Part shown: one piece after another, positions 1 to 7,539 of the stretch
Layout: each line of letters opens with the position of its first letter
How positions within the stretch are numbered: position 1 is the stretch's first letter
Origin: PALSA-1296 sp038322815
GTDB lineage: Bacteria; Bacteroidota; Ignavibacteria; Palsa-1295
Assembly (NCBI GenBank): GCA_038322815.1
Contig: JBBQGG010000058.1
Location: 1-18,837, forward strand
Reading direction: 5' to 3'
DNA: 18,837 bases
Translations under genes and position numbers: made by a program
The notes under the pieces: model-generated
Told to the model about the DNA's origin: nothing
The model's input: the letters and a program-made list of their open reading frames with translations, nothing else
Databases searched by the model: none

Positions 1-62
1 AAGAGAAAAGCAACGAGAGCAAAAACGAAAGGCTTAAGAGAAATGCGAAGATGATGTTTCAT
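1..62 (-). CDS. N-terminus of an exported protein, cut by the window edge
   Basis: Reading leftwards from the ATG at 62-60, twenty codons are open to the window edge and give MKHHLRISLKPFVFALVAFL. This is a typical signal-peptide start: a basic n-region followed by a hydrophobic core. A Bacteroidota-type promoter box (TATCTTTG on the minus strand) lies 23-30 nt upstream of the ATG, which supports a real start. No ribosome-binding motif is seen, as is common in this group. Function cannot be told from 20 residues. It would be a secreted, periplasmic or outer-membrane protein. That it is a gene start is likely but rests on this short segment and the promoter box. Confidence 0.55.
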   Translation of the reverse strand, partial: MKHHLRISLKPFVFALVAFL

Positions 63-84
63 GATCTGTAAAAGAATGTAAGTA

Positions 85-92
85 CAAAGATA
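85..92 (-). promoter_or_regulatory. TAnnTTTG-type -7 promoter box
   Basis: On the minus strand this reads TATCTTTG, a full match to the Bacteroidota -7 element. Initiation would fall about 20 nt before the ATG at 62. No convincing -33 TTTG is visible, so the call rests on one box plus its position. Confidence 0.45.
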
Positions 93-140
93 CGTTAATT
101 TCTATAATGACGTATAGAGAGTAAAGTCTGTGACAAAAGA

Positions 141-162
141 ATTATGAAATGTTTTTCATAAT
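141..162 (-). terminator. AT-rich hairpin, possible terminator of the SET-gene operon
   Basis: A perfect 9-bp inverted repeat, ATTATGAAA and TTTCATAAT around a TGTT loop (plus-strand reading), lies 46 nt past the stop of the exported-protein gene at 208. On the minus strand it is followed by TTCTTTTG, a modest U-rich tail. The stem is AT-rich and therefore weak. Confidence 0.4.
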
Positions 163-207
163 CCGTTTACCAATATTAAAACGAAATATTCGTCTTTTCT
201 TTAAGGA

Positions 208-711
208 TTATTTACTGATGCTAACGTAGACGAAGTCACCGCTCAGTTTATTAACGTAGAAAGTTTCTTTCCTGTCGTTTTCCAAAATGGTATTGCCATT
301 TTCGTCCACTCCACGTATCGTAAGCATTCTGCTTTGCGAGGATTTAGATGCATTTTCCCGAGCGCCTTTGATAGTCGGACTGCCGATACTCTTGATCGTG
401 ATGGAAGATGCGACCTCTTTAATATCTCCATTTCTATCAAGATAAAACTTTGTTCCGTCAGATCTCTCAAAATAGGTGTACTTACCATCATACCCCGCAA
501 TATTAAGATGCGACCAGGACATTTTTTCCGCAGAAGTAATCTTTGTATTTGTGAGTTTAATGGTGTAATGCTGCACTTCCCTTGTAGTTACAGAACTGGA
601 TTTTATAATATCTTTGATCTGTGTAATTCCCGGAGTAGCAAACATGGGAATTGCCATTGCGGCCGAAGCTGCAATCATGAGCGTATTCTTTTTTGATGGT
701 TTTTTTTTCAT
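208..711 (-). CDS. Small exported protein with an internal beta repeat, unknown function
   Basis: 167 aa from the ATG at 711. The frame stays open further upstream, but that would overlap the SET gene by about 85 nt, and the chosen Met begins a signal-like N-terminus: MKKKPSKKN then a hydrophobic stretch through about residue 26. The mature part seems to hold two related segments of about 35 residues. One ends in TKFYLDRNGDIKEV, the other in ETFYVNKLSGDFVYV, each with a xxFYv-(D/N)xxxGD pattern, suggesting paired beta hairpins. I recognise no family. It begins only 4 nt after the stop of the SET-domain gene, so the two are almost surely cotranscribed. Likely envelope or periplasmic; no catalytic motif is seen. 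Confidence 0.7.
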   Translation of the reverse strand: MKKKPSKKNTLMIAASAAMAIPMFATPGITQIKDIIKSSSVTTREVQHYTIKLTNTKITSAEKMSWSHLNIAGYDGKYTYFERSDGTKFYLDRNGDIKEVASSITIKSIGSPTIKGARENASKSSQSRMLTIRGVDENGNTILENDRKETFYVNKLSGDFVYVSISK

Positions 712-715
712 GGTT

Positions 716-1195
716 TTATTTTCTTCTGTTATTTTTCCGTGGTATAGATGCCAGCATAGTGCCACGGCAAAGTGCCGAGCCGCAAACACAAAGATATGCA
801 TCTTTTAGAGATTTGTCCGGAATTCCGAAAGGGTAAGCAAGATGGTAGTCAAATGACAACTCCTCGCCTCTGATAATATCGCGCATAGCATAGATATAGA
901 CCTTTTCATCGAAGATATACGTTTCGCAATTCGGTTCGCAGCTATGATTAATAAAGCGGGCGTCGTTGCCGTTACGAGCGGCGTCGATCATTGTCGTTTC
1001 ATTCAAACCAAAGACATACGTATGGGTTGCTTTTCCTTCGACCAGTTCGATGAAAAATTTTTCCCGCGAAATATGCTTTCCGGTGTACTCGAGGATACGG
1101 CTGCCCTTAGGAATTTTCCGTTTGGCAAATACCCCAGTACCTTCGATACGCGACTTCCCGACCCGAATGAAATCGCGGTTTTGTGGCTTAATCAT
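716..1195 (-). CDS. SET-domain lysine methyltransferase-like protein
   Basis: 159 aa, about the size of a bare SET domain. It would transfer a methyl group from S-adenosylmethionine to a lysine of a target protein. Visible motifs in order: GTGVFA (19-24, start of the fold and SAM site), RFINHSCEPNCE (80-91, the SAM-binding NHSC pseudoknot motif), GEELSFDY (110-117, with the catalytic Tyr), and a post-SET-like CVCGSALCRG (136-145) whose three Cys, with Cys86 of NHSC, could hold a zinc ion. All key residues are present, so it should be active. Bacterial SET proteins of this kind are found in Bacteroidota and Chlamydiae; the substrate cannot be predicted. The exported-protein gene at 208 follows 4 nt later, and a Uma2 gene lies 78 nt upstream on the same strand. 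Confidence 0.88.
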   Translation of the reverse strand: MIKPQNRDFIRVGKSRIEGTGVFAKRKIPKGSRILEYTGKHISREKFFIELVEGKATHTYVFGLNETTMIDAARNGNDARFINHSCEPNCETYIFDEKVYIYAMRDIIRGEELSFDYHLAYPFGIPDKSLKDAYLCVCGSALCRGTMLASIPRKNNRRK

Positions 1196-1273
1196 ATCTA
1201 TTTTTTCGGTTGGCGCAAAACTTCATACATTGAGTGATCTACCGGGCATGGTGATTGGGACTTCTTCATCTCT

Positions 1274-1825
1274 TCAAAACGCAAACACATCTTCAAGCTT
1301 CATGCTAAAGCCGGGAAACATTTGGGATTGGAGGAAAGCAGGTTTACGGAGCAACGCATCGGTCTGGTAATATTCGCCATTTTTAATCATGATCTCAATG
1401 GTCTCTTCTTCAGGATCAACGATCCAATATTCTTCGACGCCATGCTCGCAATACTTCGCTTTTTTGGGCGAATAATCGTAATAGGCAGTCGAAGGCGAAA
1501 GAATCTCGATAACAAGATCCGGTACGATGTTAAATTTCTTGCGCCCTATTAAATGAACGCGTTCTTGACGAACAAAAATTATATCGGGCTGATATACGTC
1601 TTCGTCTGTGAGACGAATATCAAGCGGGGCATATAATACGCACCCTAAATTTCTCGAATCGACGAATGCATCAAGCGCATGAAACAAGTTGCGCGAAATT
1701 TTCTGGTGAAACGGTGTGGGGCTTGGGCTCATAATTAATTCTCCGCCAATAAGCTGATATGGCGCTCCTTCCGGGAGCTGCTCATAGTCCTCAATAGTCG
1801 CAGGTTTTGTTGTCGTTAATAGCAT
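1274..1825 (-). CDS. Uma2 family (DUF820) putative endonuclease
   Basis: 183 aa, normal length for the Uma2/DUF820 family, which has a PD-(D/E)xK nuclease-like fold and is often multicopy in Cyanobacteria and related phyla. Expected features are visible: an N-terminal YQLIGGELIMSPSPTPFHQ segment, QPDIIFV at 79-85 with the likely metal-binding Asp81, DLVIEILSPST at 103-113 with Glu107, then the KKAKYCEHGVEEYWIVDP block at 121-138. The actual role of the family is not known and activity is inferred from the fold. Stop at 1274; the next minus-strand gene (SET) starts 78 nt on. The ATG lies 7 nt after a hairpin in the 5' leader. Confidence 0.88.
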   Translation of the reverse strand: MLLTTTKPATIEDYEQLPEGAPYQLIGGELIMSPSPTPFHQKISRNLFHALDAFVDSRNLGCVLYAPLDIRLTDEDVYQPDIIFVRQERVHLIGRKKFNIVPDLVIEILSPSTAYYDYSPKKAKYCEHGVEEYWIVDPEEETIEIMIKNGEYYQTDALLRKPAFLQSQMFPGFSMKLEDVFAF

Positions 1826-1832
1826 AATGTGT

Positions 1833-1861
1833 TCCCTGATAAAAAGAACAAGGTTCAGGGA
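1833..1861 (-). other. Leader hairpin just before the Uma2 start
   Basis: TCCCTGA (1833-1839) and TCAGGGA (1855-1861) form a 7-bp stem with a 15-nt loop. On the minus strand the stem ends 7 nt before the Uma2 ATG, so it could affect translation. Read on the plus strand a T-run follows it, but no plus-strand gene ends there, so a terminator role is unlikely. The rest of 1826-1999 holds only a candidate promoter for the ABC operon. Confidence 0.3.
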
Positions 1862-1923
1862 TTTTTCGTCCCCCTCTGTCGCAAAACTTCATGAAAAAAT
1901 ACTCCCTATGCGATGGCAACATT

Positions 1924-1952
1924 TTAGGTTGCATCAGAAAATTTGGTATATT
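1924..1952 (+). promoter_or_regulatory. Candidate promoter of the ABC exporter operon
   Basis: TATATT at 1947-1952 is preceded by TTAGGT (1924-1929) with a 17-nt spacer. The -35 match is poor. The extended box GTATATTAGT is the same as that upstream of the gene at 9731, which gives some support. Confidence 0.3.
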
Positions 1953-1999
1953 AGTGTTCAACTTGATGAGCACCTATTGAATTATTTCATGTACCCTTT

Positions 2000-2956
2000 A
2001 TGACCATAACTGCTCCGATCGTTACTCGCAGACTAAAAAAATCTTTCAAAAAAGTCGTTGTATTAGACGGTATCGATCTTACCGTCGAACGTGGGACGGT
2101 ACTTGCACTGCTCGGTCCGAACGGAGCCGGAAAAACGACGACTATTCGCATTTTAAGTACTCTGCTACCTCCCGATGGCGGCGAGGCATTTGTGAATGGT
2201 TTTGATGTTGTGCGCAATCCGAAGGATGTACGCCGTTCAATTGGACTAACGGGGCAATATGCAGCCGTCGATGAATATCTCACTGGGAGAGAAAATATCG
2301 AAATGATGGGAAAACTTTATCACTTAAGCTCATCCGATAGTAAACTTCGGGCTTCGCAGCTTTTGGAAGAGTTTGATCTAATAGAAGCAGAAAGCAGAAT
2401 AGCAAAAACATATTCCGGCGGCATGCGCAGACGTCTTGATCTGGCGCTAAGTCTGGTTGCTACTCCTCCTATACTTTTTCTCGATGAACCGACGACAGGT
2501 CTCGATCCGCGAAGCAGGCTTGCTATCTGGGATAGGGTCGAACGGCTTGTTAAAGACGGTACGACGATCCTGCTCACAACACAATATCTCGACGAAGCCG
2601 ATAAACTTGCTGACCGCATCGTCGTTATCGATCACGGTAAAGTAATTGCCGAAGGAACATCGAACGAGTTGAAGAACAGCGTCGGCAATGAACGGCTTGA
2701 ACTGATTCTTAGAACTGATGACGATGTCATTAAAACTACAAGTGTACTGAGCCAGGAAGTTCTGCGCCATGAAGATCACAAGACGCTTACCGTTGCCGTT
2801 GATGGAAGCATTGCACATGTGAAACGCATTCTTGATGTTCTGGAAACTTCAGCGATAAATGTTGAATCATTTTCGCTCCATAAACCCACGCTTGATGATG
2901 TATTTCTGCAACTAACAGGACACGAGGCAACACAGGAAACTGAAGGAAAAAAATAA
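2000..2956 (+). CDS. ABC transporter ATP-binding protein, DrrA-like
   Basis: 318 aa, the usual length for the DrrA (daunorubicin resistance) ATPase family, which powers export of drugs, lipids or polysaccharides through an ABC-2 permease. Visible: Walker A GPNGAGKT (39-46), Q-loop Gln86, signature YSGGM (138-142), Walker B ILFLDEP (158-164) and LLTTQYLDEAD, in which the usual switch His is Gln195. That Gln is typical of DrrA-type proteins and not a defect. The C-terminal ~80 residues match the extension of this family, ending near THDVFLQLTG-type sequence (here LDDVFLQLTG). The permease gene begins 1 nt after the stop, so they form an operon. A four-codon minileader (ATG at 1989) ends with a TGA overlapping this ATG. 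The cargo cannot be inferred. Confidence 0.92.
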   Translation: MTITAPIVTRRLKKSFKKVVVLDGIDLTVERGTVLALLGPNGAGKTTTIRILSTLLPPDGGEAFVNGFDVVRNPKDVRRSIGLTGQYAAVDEYLTGRENIEMMGKLYHLSSSDSKLRASQLLEEFDLIEAESRIAKTYSGGMRRRLDLALSLVATPPILFLDEPTTGLDPRSRLAIWDRVERLVKDGTTILLTTQYLDEADKLADRIVVIDHGKVIAEGTSNELKNSVGNERLELILRTDDDVIKTTSVLSQEVLRHEDHKTLTVAVDGSIAHVKRILDVLETSAINVESFSLHKPTLDDVFLQLTGHEATQETEGKK

Positions 2957-2957
2957 T

Positions 2958-3779
2958 ATGGAAACAACTTCAACACCATCATTGCAAAGCCCGAAACCGA
3001 TGGATCGCTCGGCGCTCTATTGGATCATCCGTGATACTTCCGTGCTGATAGTTCGGAGCCTCAGGCACATTTTCAAAAATCTTGATCAACTGATGTCGCT
3101 CGTGATTCAGCCCATCATGTTCATGCTGCTGTTTCGCTATGTTTTTGGCGGGGCCATTAATACAGGATCAACAACGTACGTAAATTATCTGGTCGCGGGG
3201 ATATTAATTCAGATGGCAGCATTCGGAGCGATGACCACTTCGCTTAACGTCGCAGCCGATCTGCAGCGCGGCATTATTGACCGTCTCAAATCATTGCCGA
3301 TCGCAAGTTCTGCCGTAATGACGGGGCATGTCGTTGCCGATCTTGTCCGCAATGTTATCTCTTCGATCATCCTGATATTGGTAAGTCTTCTTGTTGGTTT
3401 TTCACCGACAACATCAATTCTGGATTGGCTGATGATCACTTCCATTTTGCTTCTGTTTACCTTGGCATTCTCATGGTTAGCAGCGATCATGGGGCTTCTG
3501 GCGCGAACAGTTGAAGCTGTGCAATGGATAAGCTTTGTTTTTGTTTTTCCGCTGACCTTTGCAAGCAGTGCATTTGTCCCCACAAAAGGAATGCCTGATG
3601 TCTTGCGCATCTTTGCAGAGAATCAGCCAGTTACTCACGTTATCGAAGCAATGCGTTCTCTCATGGTCGGAACTCCGATGGGAGATCATGCCCTGCTCGC
3701 CGTGATCTGGTGCGGAGGAATCACAATCATCTGCATACCCATCGCATCATATATGTTCAGAACGCATCAATCGAAATGA
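2958..3779 (+). CDS. ABC-2 type membrane permease, DrrB-like
   Basis: 273 aa, typical of ABC-2 permeases with about six membrane helices. After a cytoplasmic N-terminus, hydrophobic segments are seen starting near QLMSLVIQPIMFMLLFRYVF, then YLVAGILIQMAAFGAM, a pair around NVISSIILILVSLLVGF and WLMITSILLLFTLAFSWL, WISFVFVFPLTFASSAFV, and a last one near LLAVIWCGGITIICIPIA. The stretch DRLKSLPIASSAVMTGHVVADL and the late FVPTKGMPD...NQPVTHVIEAMR are hallmarks of the DrrB group. It begins 1 nt after drrA, so it is translationally coupled and must be the membrane partner. No terminator is evident after the stop. Confidence 0.9.
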   Translation: METTSTPSLQSPKPMDRSALYWIIRDTSVLIVRSLRHIFKNLDQLMSLVIQPIMFMLLFRYVFGGAINTGSTTYVNYLVAGILIQMAAFGAMTTSLNVAADLQRGIIDRLKSLPIASSAVMTGHVVADLVRNVISSIILILVSLLVGFSPTTSILDWLMITSILLLFTLAFSWLAAIMGLLARTVEAVQWISFVFVFPLTFASSAFVPTKGMPDVLRIFAENQPVTHVIEAMRSLMVGTPMGDHALLAVIWCGGITIICIPIASYMFRTHQSK

Positions 3780-3844
3780 TCCATTCTTAATTTCCATAAA
3801 TTTTAACTACGACACGTGATAAGTATTTCAATACCTACTATTCT

Positions 3845-3883
3845 GCCGGATGCATCCGGCGAATACTCTTTGCCAACAGGCAA
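3845..3883. repeat. 16-bp perfect palindrome and adjacent small hairpin in a gene-free gap
   Basis: The 313-bp gap 3780-4092 between the convergent ABC and trmH-like genes has no credible gene. It holds GCCGGATGCATCCGGC at 3845-3860, a perfect 16-bp palindrome, then TTGCC-AACA-GGCAA at 3870-3883. Neither is followed by a clear T-run. They may form part of a REP-like element or bidirectional transcript ends. A run of eight T on the minus strand (about 4051-4058) could help end the trmH-like transcript. Confidence 0.4.
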
Positions 3884-4092
3884 GGAAAGGCTGTATTGGC
3901 TCCGAGATGATTCGTCAAGTACAAAAATTAGTAAAATTATTAAAAATGTTTTCATGGCTATTTGATCAGATCTATATATCAATAGACAACTGAGATCGCC
4001 AATGGTTACAATGTAAATTAGGGCATAAATTTATCCCCAAAAAGATATGCAAAAAAAACATTCTGATTCTGCTTGGTTTCTGATACTGCGAA

Positions 4093-4908
4093 TTATCTCT
4101 CGGACTTTCCCCTCTGCCTCATCACCTCATAAAGAAATATTCCGTGTGCAATTCCAACATTTAGAGAATGAAGACTATCAGACATTGGAATTGTAACTTC
4201 TTTATTACAACATTCTATTATCTCCGCTTTAATGCCGTGACCTTCCGAGCCGAATACTAATGCACAATCATTTGTAAGATCACAATTCCAGATCGGTTCG
4301 GCTGAATCCTTAAGCGTCGTTGCATGGGCTGTAACGTTTTTACTCCGTAGTTCATTTATGCAGTCAGGAATCGATTCAACCGTCACAACTGGTAATTCAA
4401 ATATGGCTCCCATCGAAACCCGCACAGCGCGGCGCATCCAGGGATTTACACTTTTATTGTCAATAATTATTGCAGTGGCATTCATTGCAAGTGACGTGCG
4501 GAATATCGCTCCTATATTCTCCGTATCAGCAACTTCATCGAGAATAACAAAGAGTAATGGGTGGTTTGAACCAGTAATCAATTCATCAAGCCTTTTTTCT
4601 TTCGGAGTTTTCCCTGCACCAAGAATTCCTTGATGTAATTTGAAACCCACAATTTCTGCCATCTCCTCTTTCGAAGCAATAAAGATATTGCATTCACTTT
4701 GCTGAATATGCGCTTGGATAAGATCTTTTTTCGAATTGAAATGCTCCTCGGTTAAATAGAGCGAACCGATTTCTAAATTTGACCGAAGAAGACGTGCAAC
4801 GATCTTTTCACTTTCGGCAATAAAATGATCACTATCTTTGCGATCTCTGAGATTTGCAAAAATTTCTAATTCATGAGGAGCAGCACTTCTTGAAACAGCA
4901 AATCTCAT
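4093..4908 (-). CDS. SpoU/TrmH family RNA 2'-O-ribose methyltransferase
   Basis: 271 aa, the length of RlmB/TrmH-like enzymes with an N-terminal substrate-binding domain. It methylates a ribose 2'-OH in rRNA or tRNA using S-adenosylmethionine, through the knotted SPOUT fold. The three SpoU motifs are visible: motif 1 NIGAIFRTS (131-139, with the conserved Asn and Arg), motif 2 ALVFGSEGHGI (216-226) and motif 3 IPM...SLNVGIAHGIFLYE (240-261). Residues 1-100 match the RNA 2'-O ribose methyltransferase substrate-binding type in length and layout. The ATG overlaps the aspS stop in an ATGA, so it is translationally coupled to aspS. Target nucleotide unknown; RlmB-like G methylation of 23S rRNA is possible but not shown. 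Confidence 0.9.
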   Translation of the reverse strand: MRFAVSRSAAPHELEIFANLRDRKDSDHFIAESEKIVARLLRSNLEIGSLYLTEEHFNSKKDLIQAHIQQSECNIFIASKEEMAEIVGFKLHQGILGAGKTPKEKRLDELITGSNHPLLFVILDEVADTENIGAIFRTSLAMNATAIIIDNKSVNPWMRRAVRVSMGAIFELPVVTVESIPDCINELRSKNVTAHATTLKDSAEPIWNCDLTNDCALVFGSEGHGIKAEIIECCNKEVTIPMSDSLHSLNVGIAHGIFLYEVMRQRGKSER

Positions 4909-6677
4909 TTATTAATATGTATTCCTAACTCTACCAACTGCCGAGGATCTACCGGCGAAGGGCATTCTTCCATCAATCCTTGCATGGAAGTCGTTTTTGG
5001 AAAGGCGATGACGTCACGAATATTATCCGTACCGCAGCAAAGCATAGCGATACGGTCAATGCCAAGTGCCATGCCTCCGTGAGGAGGAGCGCCGTAACGA
5101 AAGGCATCAAGCATGAAGCCGAATTTCTTCTCCATCTCCTCTTTAGTAAGACCGAGCATATCGAAAATTTCCGATTGCAATTTCCTGTCATGAATTCTGA
5201 TCGAACCTGAACCCAGTTCATAACCATTGACGACAATATCATACGCCCTCGCTCTGATCTGAGCAAGATCATCCGTTTTATTTTCCCAATCTTCAACAAC
5301 CGGCGAGGTAAACGGATGATGCATCGAATTGAATTGACCGGTTGCTTCATCAAGTTCGAACATCGGAAAATTCATAACCCATAGCGGAGCAAATTCAAAT
5401 TGCTTTCCTTCAAGAAGTTTTAATCGCTTTGCAAGTTCAATACGAAGCGCTCCCATGATCGTATAAGCCCTACTCCATTTCTGGTGAACAGCAATTAAAA
5501 TAAGATCGCCTTGTTTTGCATTCGAAGCATTTGCGATCTCCTGCATCAATTCAGGCGAAAGAAATTTCTTTGCGCTTGAATCAATTCCAGATTCAGTAAC
5601 TTTCAGCCAAACAATTCCGCCTGCTCCATATAGCTTTGCATGATCGGTTAGTTCATCGAGTTGCTTTCGCGACCAAGCCCCACAATTCGGAGCAACAATT
5701 GAAGCTATTACACCCTGTTTCGTTTCAAACGCATCATTGAAAACTTTGAACTCCGTTTTACCGCGAAGTAATTCTGTGAGTGTTGCGATCTTTAATTCAT
5801 ATCGTAGATCAGGCTTATCGGATCCATAGGTCTCCATGACTTCTTTGTAAGAATACCTCGAAAATTTCGGAAGTGAAAAACCAACAGCTTTCCAGACTTC
5901 TCGCAAACAGCCTTCCATCGCATCATAGACCATCTCCTCATCCGGAAAGCTCATCTCTACATCAAGCTGAGTAAATTCCGGCTGGCGATCAGCACGAAGA
6001 TCTTCATCGCGGAAACATTTCACGATCTGAAAATATTTATCTAATCCGGCAACCATCAAGATCTGCTTATAGATCTGTGGCGATTGAGGCAGAGCATAAA
6101 ACTCGCCATGATGCAATCTGCTCGGCACGAGGAAATCTCTTGCCCCTTCAGGTGTCGCCTTCATCAGCATCGGAGTTTCGACTTCAATGAAGCCGCGAGA
6201 ATCAAAAAAATTACGAATAGATTGCGTGATCTTATGACGTGTCATAAGATTTTTCTGCATACTCGGACGGCGAAGATCGAGGTAGCGGTATTTCAAACGA
6301 AGCTCTTCACCGGCTTTTACTTCTTCTTCGATAACGAAAGGCGGCACTTCGGATTCATTGAGAATTTCGATTGATGTTACGAGAATTTCGATCTGGCCTG
6401 TTGGGATTTTGGTATTAGGATTTGATCGTTGACGAACAATTCCTTCGACTCGTACAACAAATTCTGAGCGAAGTTTTTTTGCTTCAGGAATTTTATTAAA
6501 TGGAGGCTCAACATCAGGTACTAAACATTGTACAATGCCACTTCGATCACGAATATCGAAAAATATAACGCCACCGAGATCGTTATGTCGGTCGACCCAG
6601 CCATTGACAATTACGTTCTCTCCGATATGCTCAGCCCGCAGTTCGCCGGCGTAATGAGTACGTTGTGAAATATGCAT
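4905..6677 (-). CDS. aspS: Aspartyl-tRNA synthetase
   Basis: 590 aa, normal for bacterial AspRS. It charges tRNA-Asp with aspartate in the cytosol. Layout: N-terminal OB-fold anticodon domain (about 1-105; GWVDRHNDLGG at 26-36), class II catalytic core with motif 1 around FIEVETPML (163-171) and motif 2 FRDEDLRADRQPEFTQLD (222-239), the inserted bacterial GAD domain (about 290-420), and motif 3 GGMALGIDRI (534-543). Leu34 in the RHNDLGG loop corresponds to the position where non-discriminating enzymes often have His, hinting at a tRNA-Asp-specific enzyme; this is inference. The start is 9 nt after the hicB stop and the stop overlaps the methyltransferase start, so it sits inside the hicAB-aspS-trmH operon. 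Confidence 0.97.
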   Translation of the reverse strand: MHISQRTHYAGELRAEHIGENVIVNGWVDRHNDLGGVIFFDIRDRSGIVQCLVPDVEPPFNKIPEAKKLRSEFVVRVEGIVRQRSNPNTKIPTGQIEILVTSIEILNESEVPPFVIEEEVKAGEELRLKYRYLDLRRPSMQKNLMTRHKITQSIRNFFDSRGFIEVETPMLMKATPEGARDFLVPSRLHHGEFYALPQSPQIYKQILMVAGLDKYFQIVKCFRDEDLRADRQPEFTQLDVEMSFPDEEMVYDAMEGCLREVWKAVGFSLPKFSRYSYKEVMETYGSDKPDLRYELKIATLTELLRGKTEFKVFNDAFETKQGVIASIVAPNCGAWSRKQLDELTDHAKLYGAGGIVWLKVTESGIDSSAKKFLSPELMQEIANASNAKQGDLILIAVHQKWSRAYTIMGALRIELAKRLKLLEGKQFEFAPLWVMNFPMFELDEATGQFNSMHHPFTSPVVEDWENKTDDLAQIRARAYDIVVNGYELGSGSIRIHDRKLQSEIFDMLGLTKEEMEKKFGFMLDAFRYGAPPHGGMALGIDRIAMLCCGTDNIRDVIAFPKTTSMQGLMEECPSPVDPRQLVELGIHINK

Positions 6678-6686
6678 TGAAATGTT

Positions 6687-6896
6687 TTAAGCGTAGAGTA
6701 ATCTGCCTTTAGGTTCTGGGATCGGTCTTCCAAGTTCATGAGCGGTTTCGATCCATTCATTGATAATTGTCTCAACATTGGATAATGCCAATTGATAAGT
6801 TTCTCCATCTGCCATACAGCCGGCTAATTCAGGAACCTCAGCAATAAATGCTTTGTCCGTTTCACTCCAAAAAATAATAACTTCATATCGTATCAT
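6687..6896 (-). CDS. hicB: HicB-like antitoxin, short form
   Basis: 69 aa, the size of short HicB antitoxins consisting only of the degenerate RNase-H-like domain. The pattern YEVIIFWSETDKAFIAEVPELAGC, then GETYQLALSNVETIINEWI and ELGRPIPEPKGRLLYA, is typical of the HicB_lk_antitox group. No DNA-binding domain is attached. In the family, HicB binds and blocks the mRNA interferase HicA. Its ATG overlaps the expected end of hicA (ATGA), the normal hicA-hicB arrangement, but hicA here is broken, so this antitoxin appears orphaned. aspS begins 9 nt downstream. Without a partner it may be a relic, or may neutralise a HicA encoded elsewhere. Confidence 0.88.
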   Translation of the reverse strand: MIRYEVIIFWSETDKAFIAEVPELAGCMADGETYQLALSNVETIINEWIETAHELGRPIPEPKGRLLYA

Positions 6897-7115
6897 TCTT
6901 TCTCCCCTAATTTATAATTTACAATCAAGTTTCTAATTTGCTTCACCTGATATCCTTTTGCATTACTGCCTTTTGGTTGAATATTGAATATGATGACTTC
7001 CTTTTACTCGTTCAAGAAATCCAAGTGAGACGAGCAAGGTACAAAGTTCATTGAACGAAATATTCTCGTCCGATGTGCCGCGCAATATCTTATCTAATAT
7101 TTTCCTTTTAGACAT
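6893..7115 (-). pseudogene. hicA: Broken HicA mRNA interferase toxin gene
   Basis: From the ATG at 7115, 50 codons run to a TAA at 6963-6965. The first 43 residues are HicA-like (MSKRKILDKILRG, then FNELCTLLVSLGFLERVKGSHHI) and include the GSHH segment with the catalytic His. After HHI the frame fails. From 6985 another frame continues NIQPKGSNAKGYQVKQIRN and LIVNYKLGEKE to a TGA overlapping the hicB ATG, a clear HicA C-terminus. HicA proteins of this type carry about ten more residues between HHI and NxQPKG, so a deletion of about 29 nt would explain both the missing residues and the shift. The junction carries a tandem ATATTCA. It starts 3 nt after the DUF3052 stop, and AGGAG directly abuts the ATG. 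Toxin activity is not expected. Confidence 0.8.
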
Positions 7116-7118
7116 CTC

Positions 7119-7523
7119 CTACGTCCTATCTTTAACACGAATAACAAATTTTAGTCCCGACCATTTCTCTGTTATGGCACATACCTTGACATCGACTAAT
7201 CCATTTGCTAATCCGAAATCACGGATGATATTTTCACCGAGATCGGTCGGCATCCTCGATGCTTTCTTTGGCCAGCCTATCCAGAGCATTCCATTCGATT
7301 TCAGCAACTTGCCAAGTTTCGGAAAATTCTTCTCGAAATCTTTTTTTGAATCGGCAAAGTAGAGAATGAAATCCATCTCTTTCGTAGGTTTTGACATTAT
7401 TACCACTTCCGGCATTTCTCCGATCTCTTTCCAGAAATCTTCCGGTCCGTTCAGGATTGAAATTTTCATTCCATCCTTAATGCCAAGTTTTTTGATAAGC
7501 GGTGTTTCGGAATATCCTGCCAT
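7119..7523 (-). CDS. DUF3052 family protein
   Basis: 134 aa. The N-terminus MAGYSETPLIKKLGIKDG is the hallmark of the DUF3052 family, small cytosolic proteins whose homologues start almost identically. The central part (DFILYFADSKKDFEKNFPKLGKLL, then GMLWIGWPKK and DLGENIIRDFGLANGLVDVKVCAI) also fits. Members are of unknown function; the fold resembles part of a Rossmann-type methyltransferase, but no SAM-binding glycine motif is present, so enzymatic activity is doubtful. The stop lies 3 nt before the hicA ATG, making this the first gene of the DUF3052-hicAB-aspS-trmH series. Upstream is the rplA terminator and a palindromic repeat; no strong promoter is evident. Confidence 0.82.
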   Translation of the reverse strand: MAGYSETPLIKKLGIKDGMKISILNGPEDFWKEIGEMPEVVIMSKPTKEMDFILYFADSKKDFEKNFPKLGKLLKSNGMLWIGWPKKASRMPTDLGENIIRDFGLANGLVDVKVCAITEKWSGLKFVIRVKDRT

Positions 7524-7539
7524 ACGACTGAGATTTTAG

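Noticed and set aside
1214..1892. The 13-mer CGCAAAACTTCAT occurs upstream of both the SET and the Uma2 genes (1214-1226 and 1880-1892), hinting at a shared operator
   Set aside because: A few chance 13-mer pairs are expected in 18.8 kb, and the distances to the two start codons differ.
1791..1973. Minus-strand 60-aa frame overlapping the Uma2 start
   Set aside because: Composition looks random, no start signals, and it crosses the Uma2 leader and start.
4055..4203. Plus-strand short frame starting MQKKHSDSAWFLILRIISRT
   Set aside because: Most of it is antisense to the trmH-like gene, and there is no start signal.
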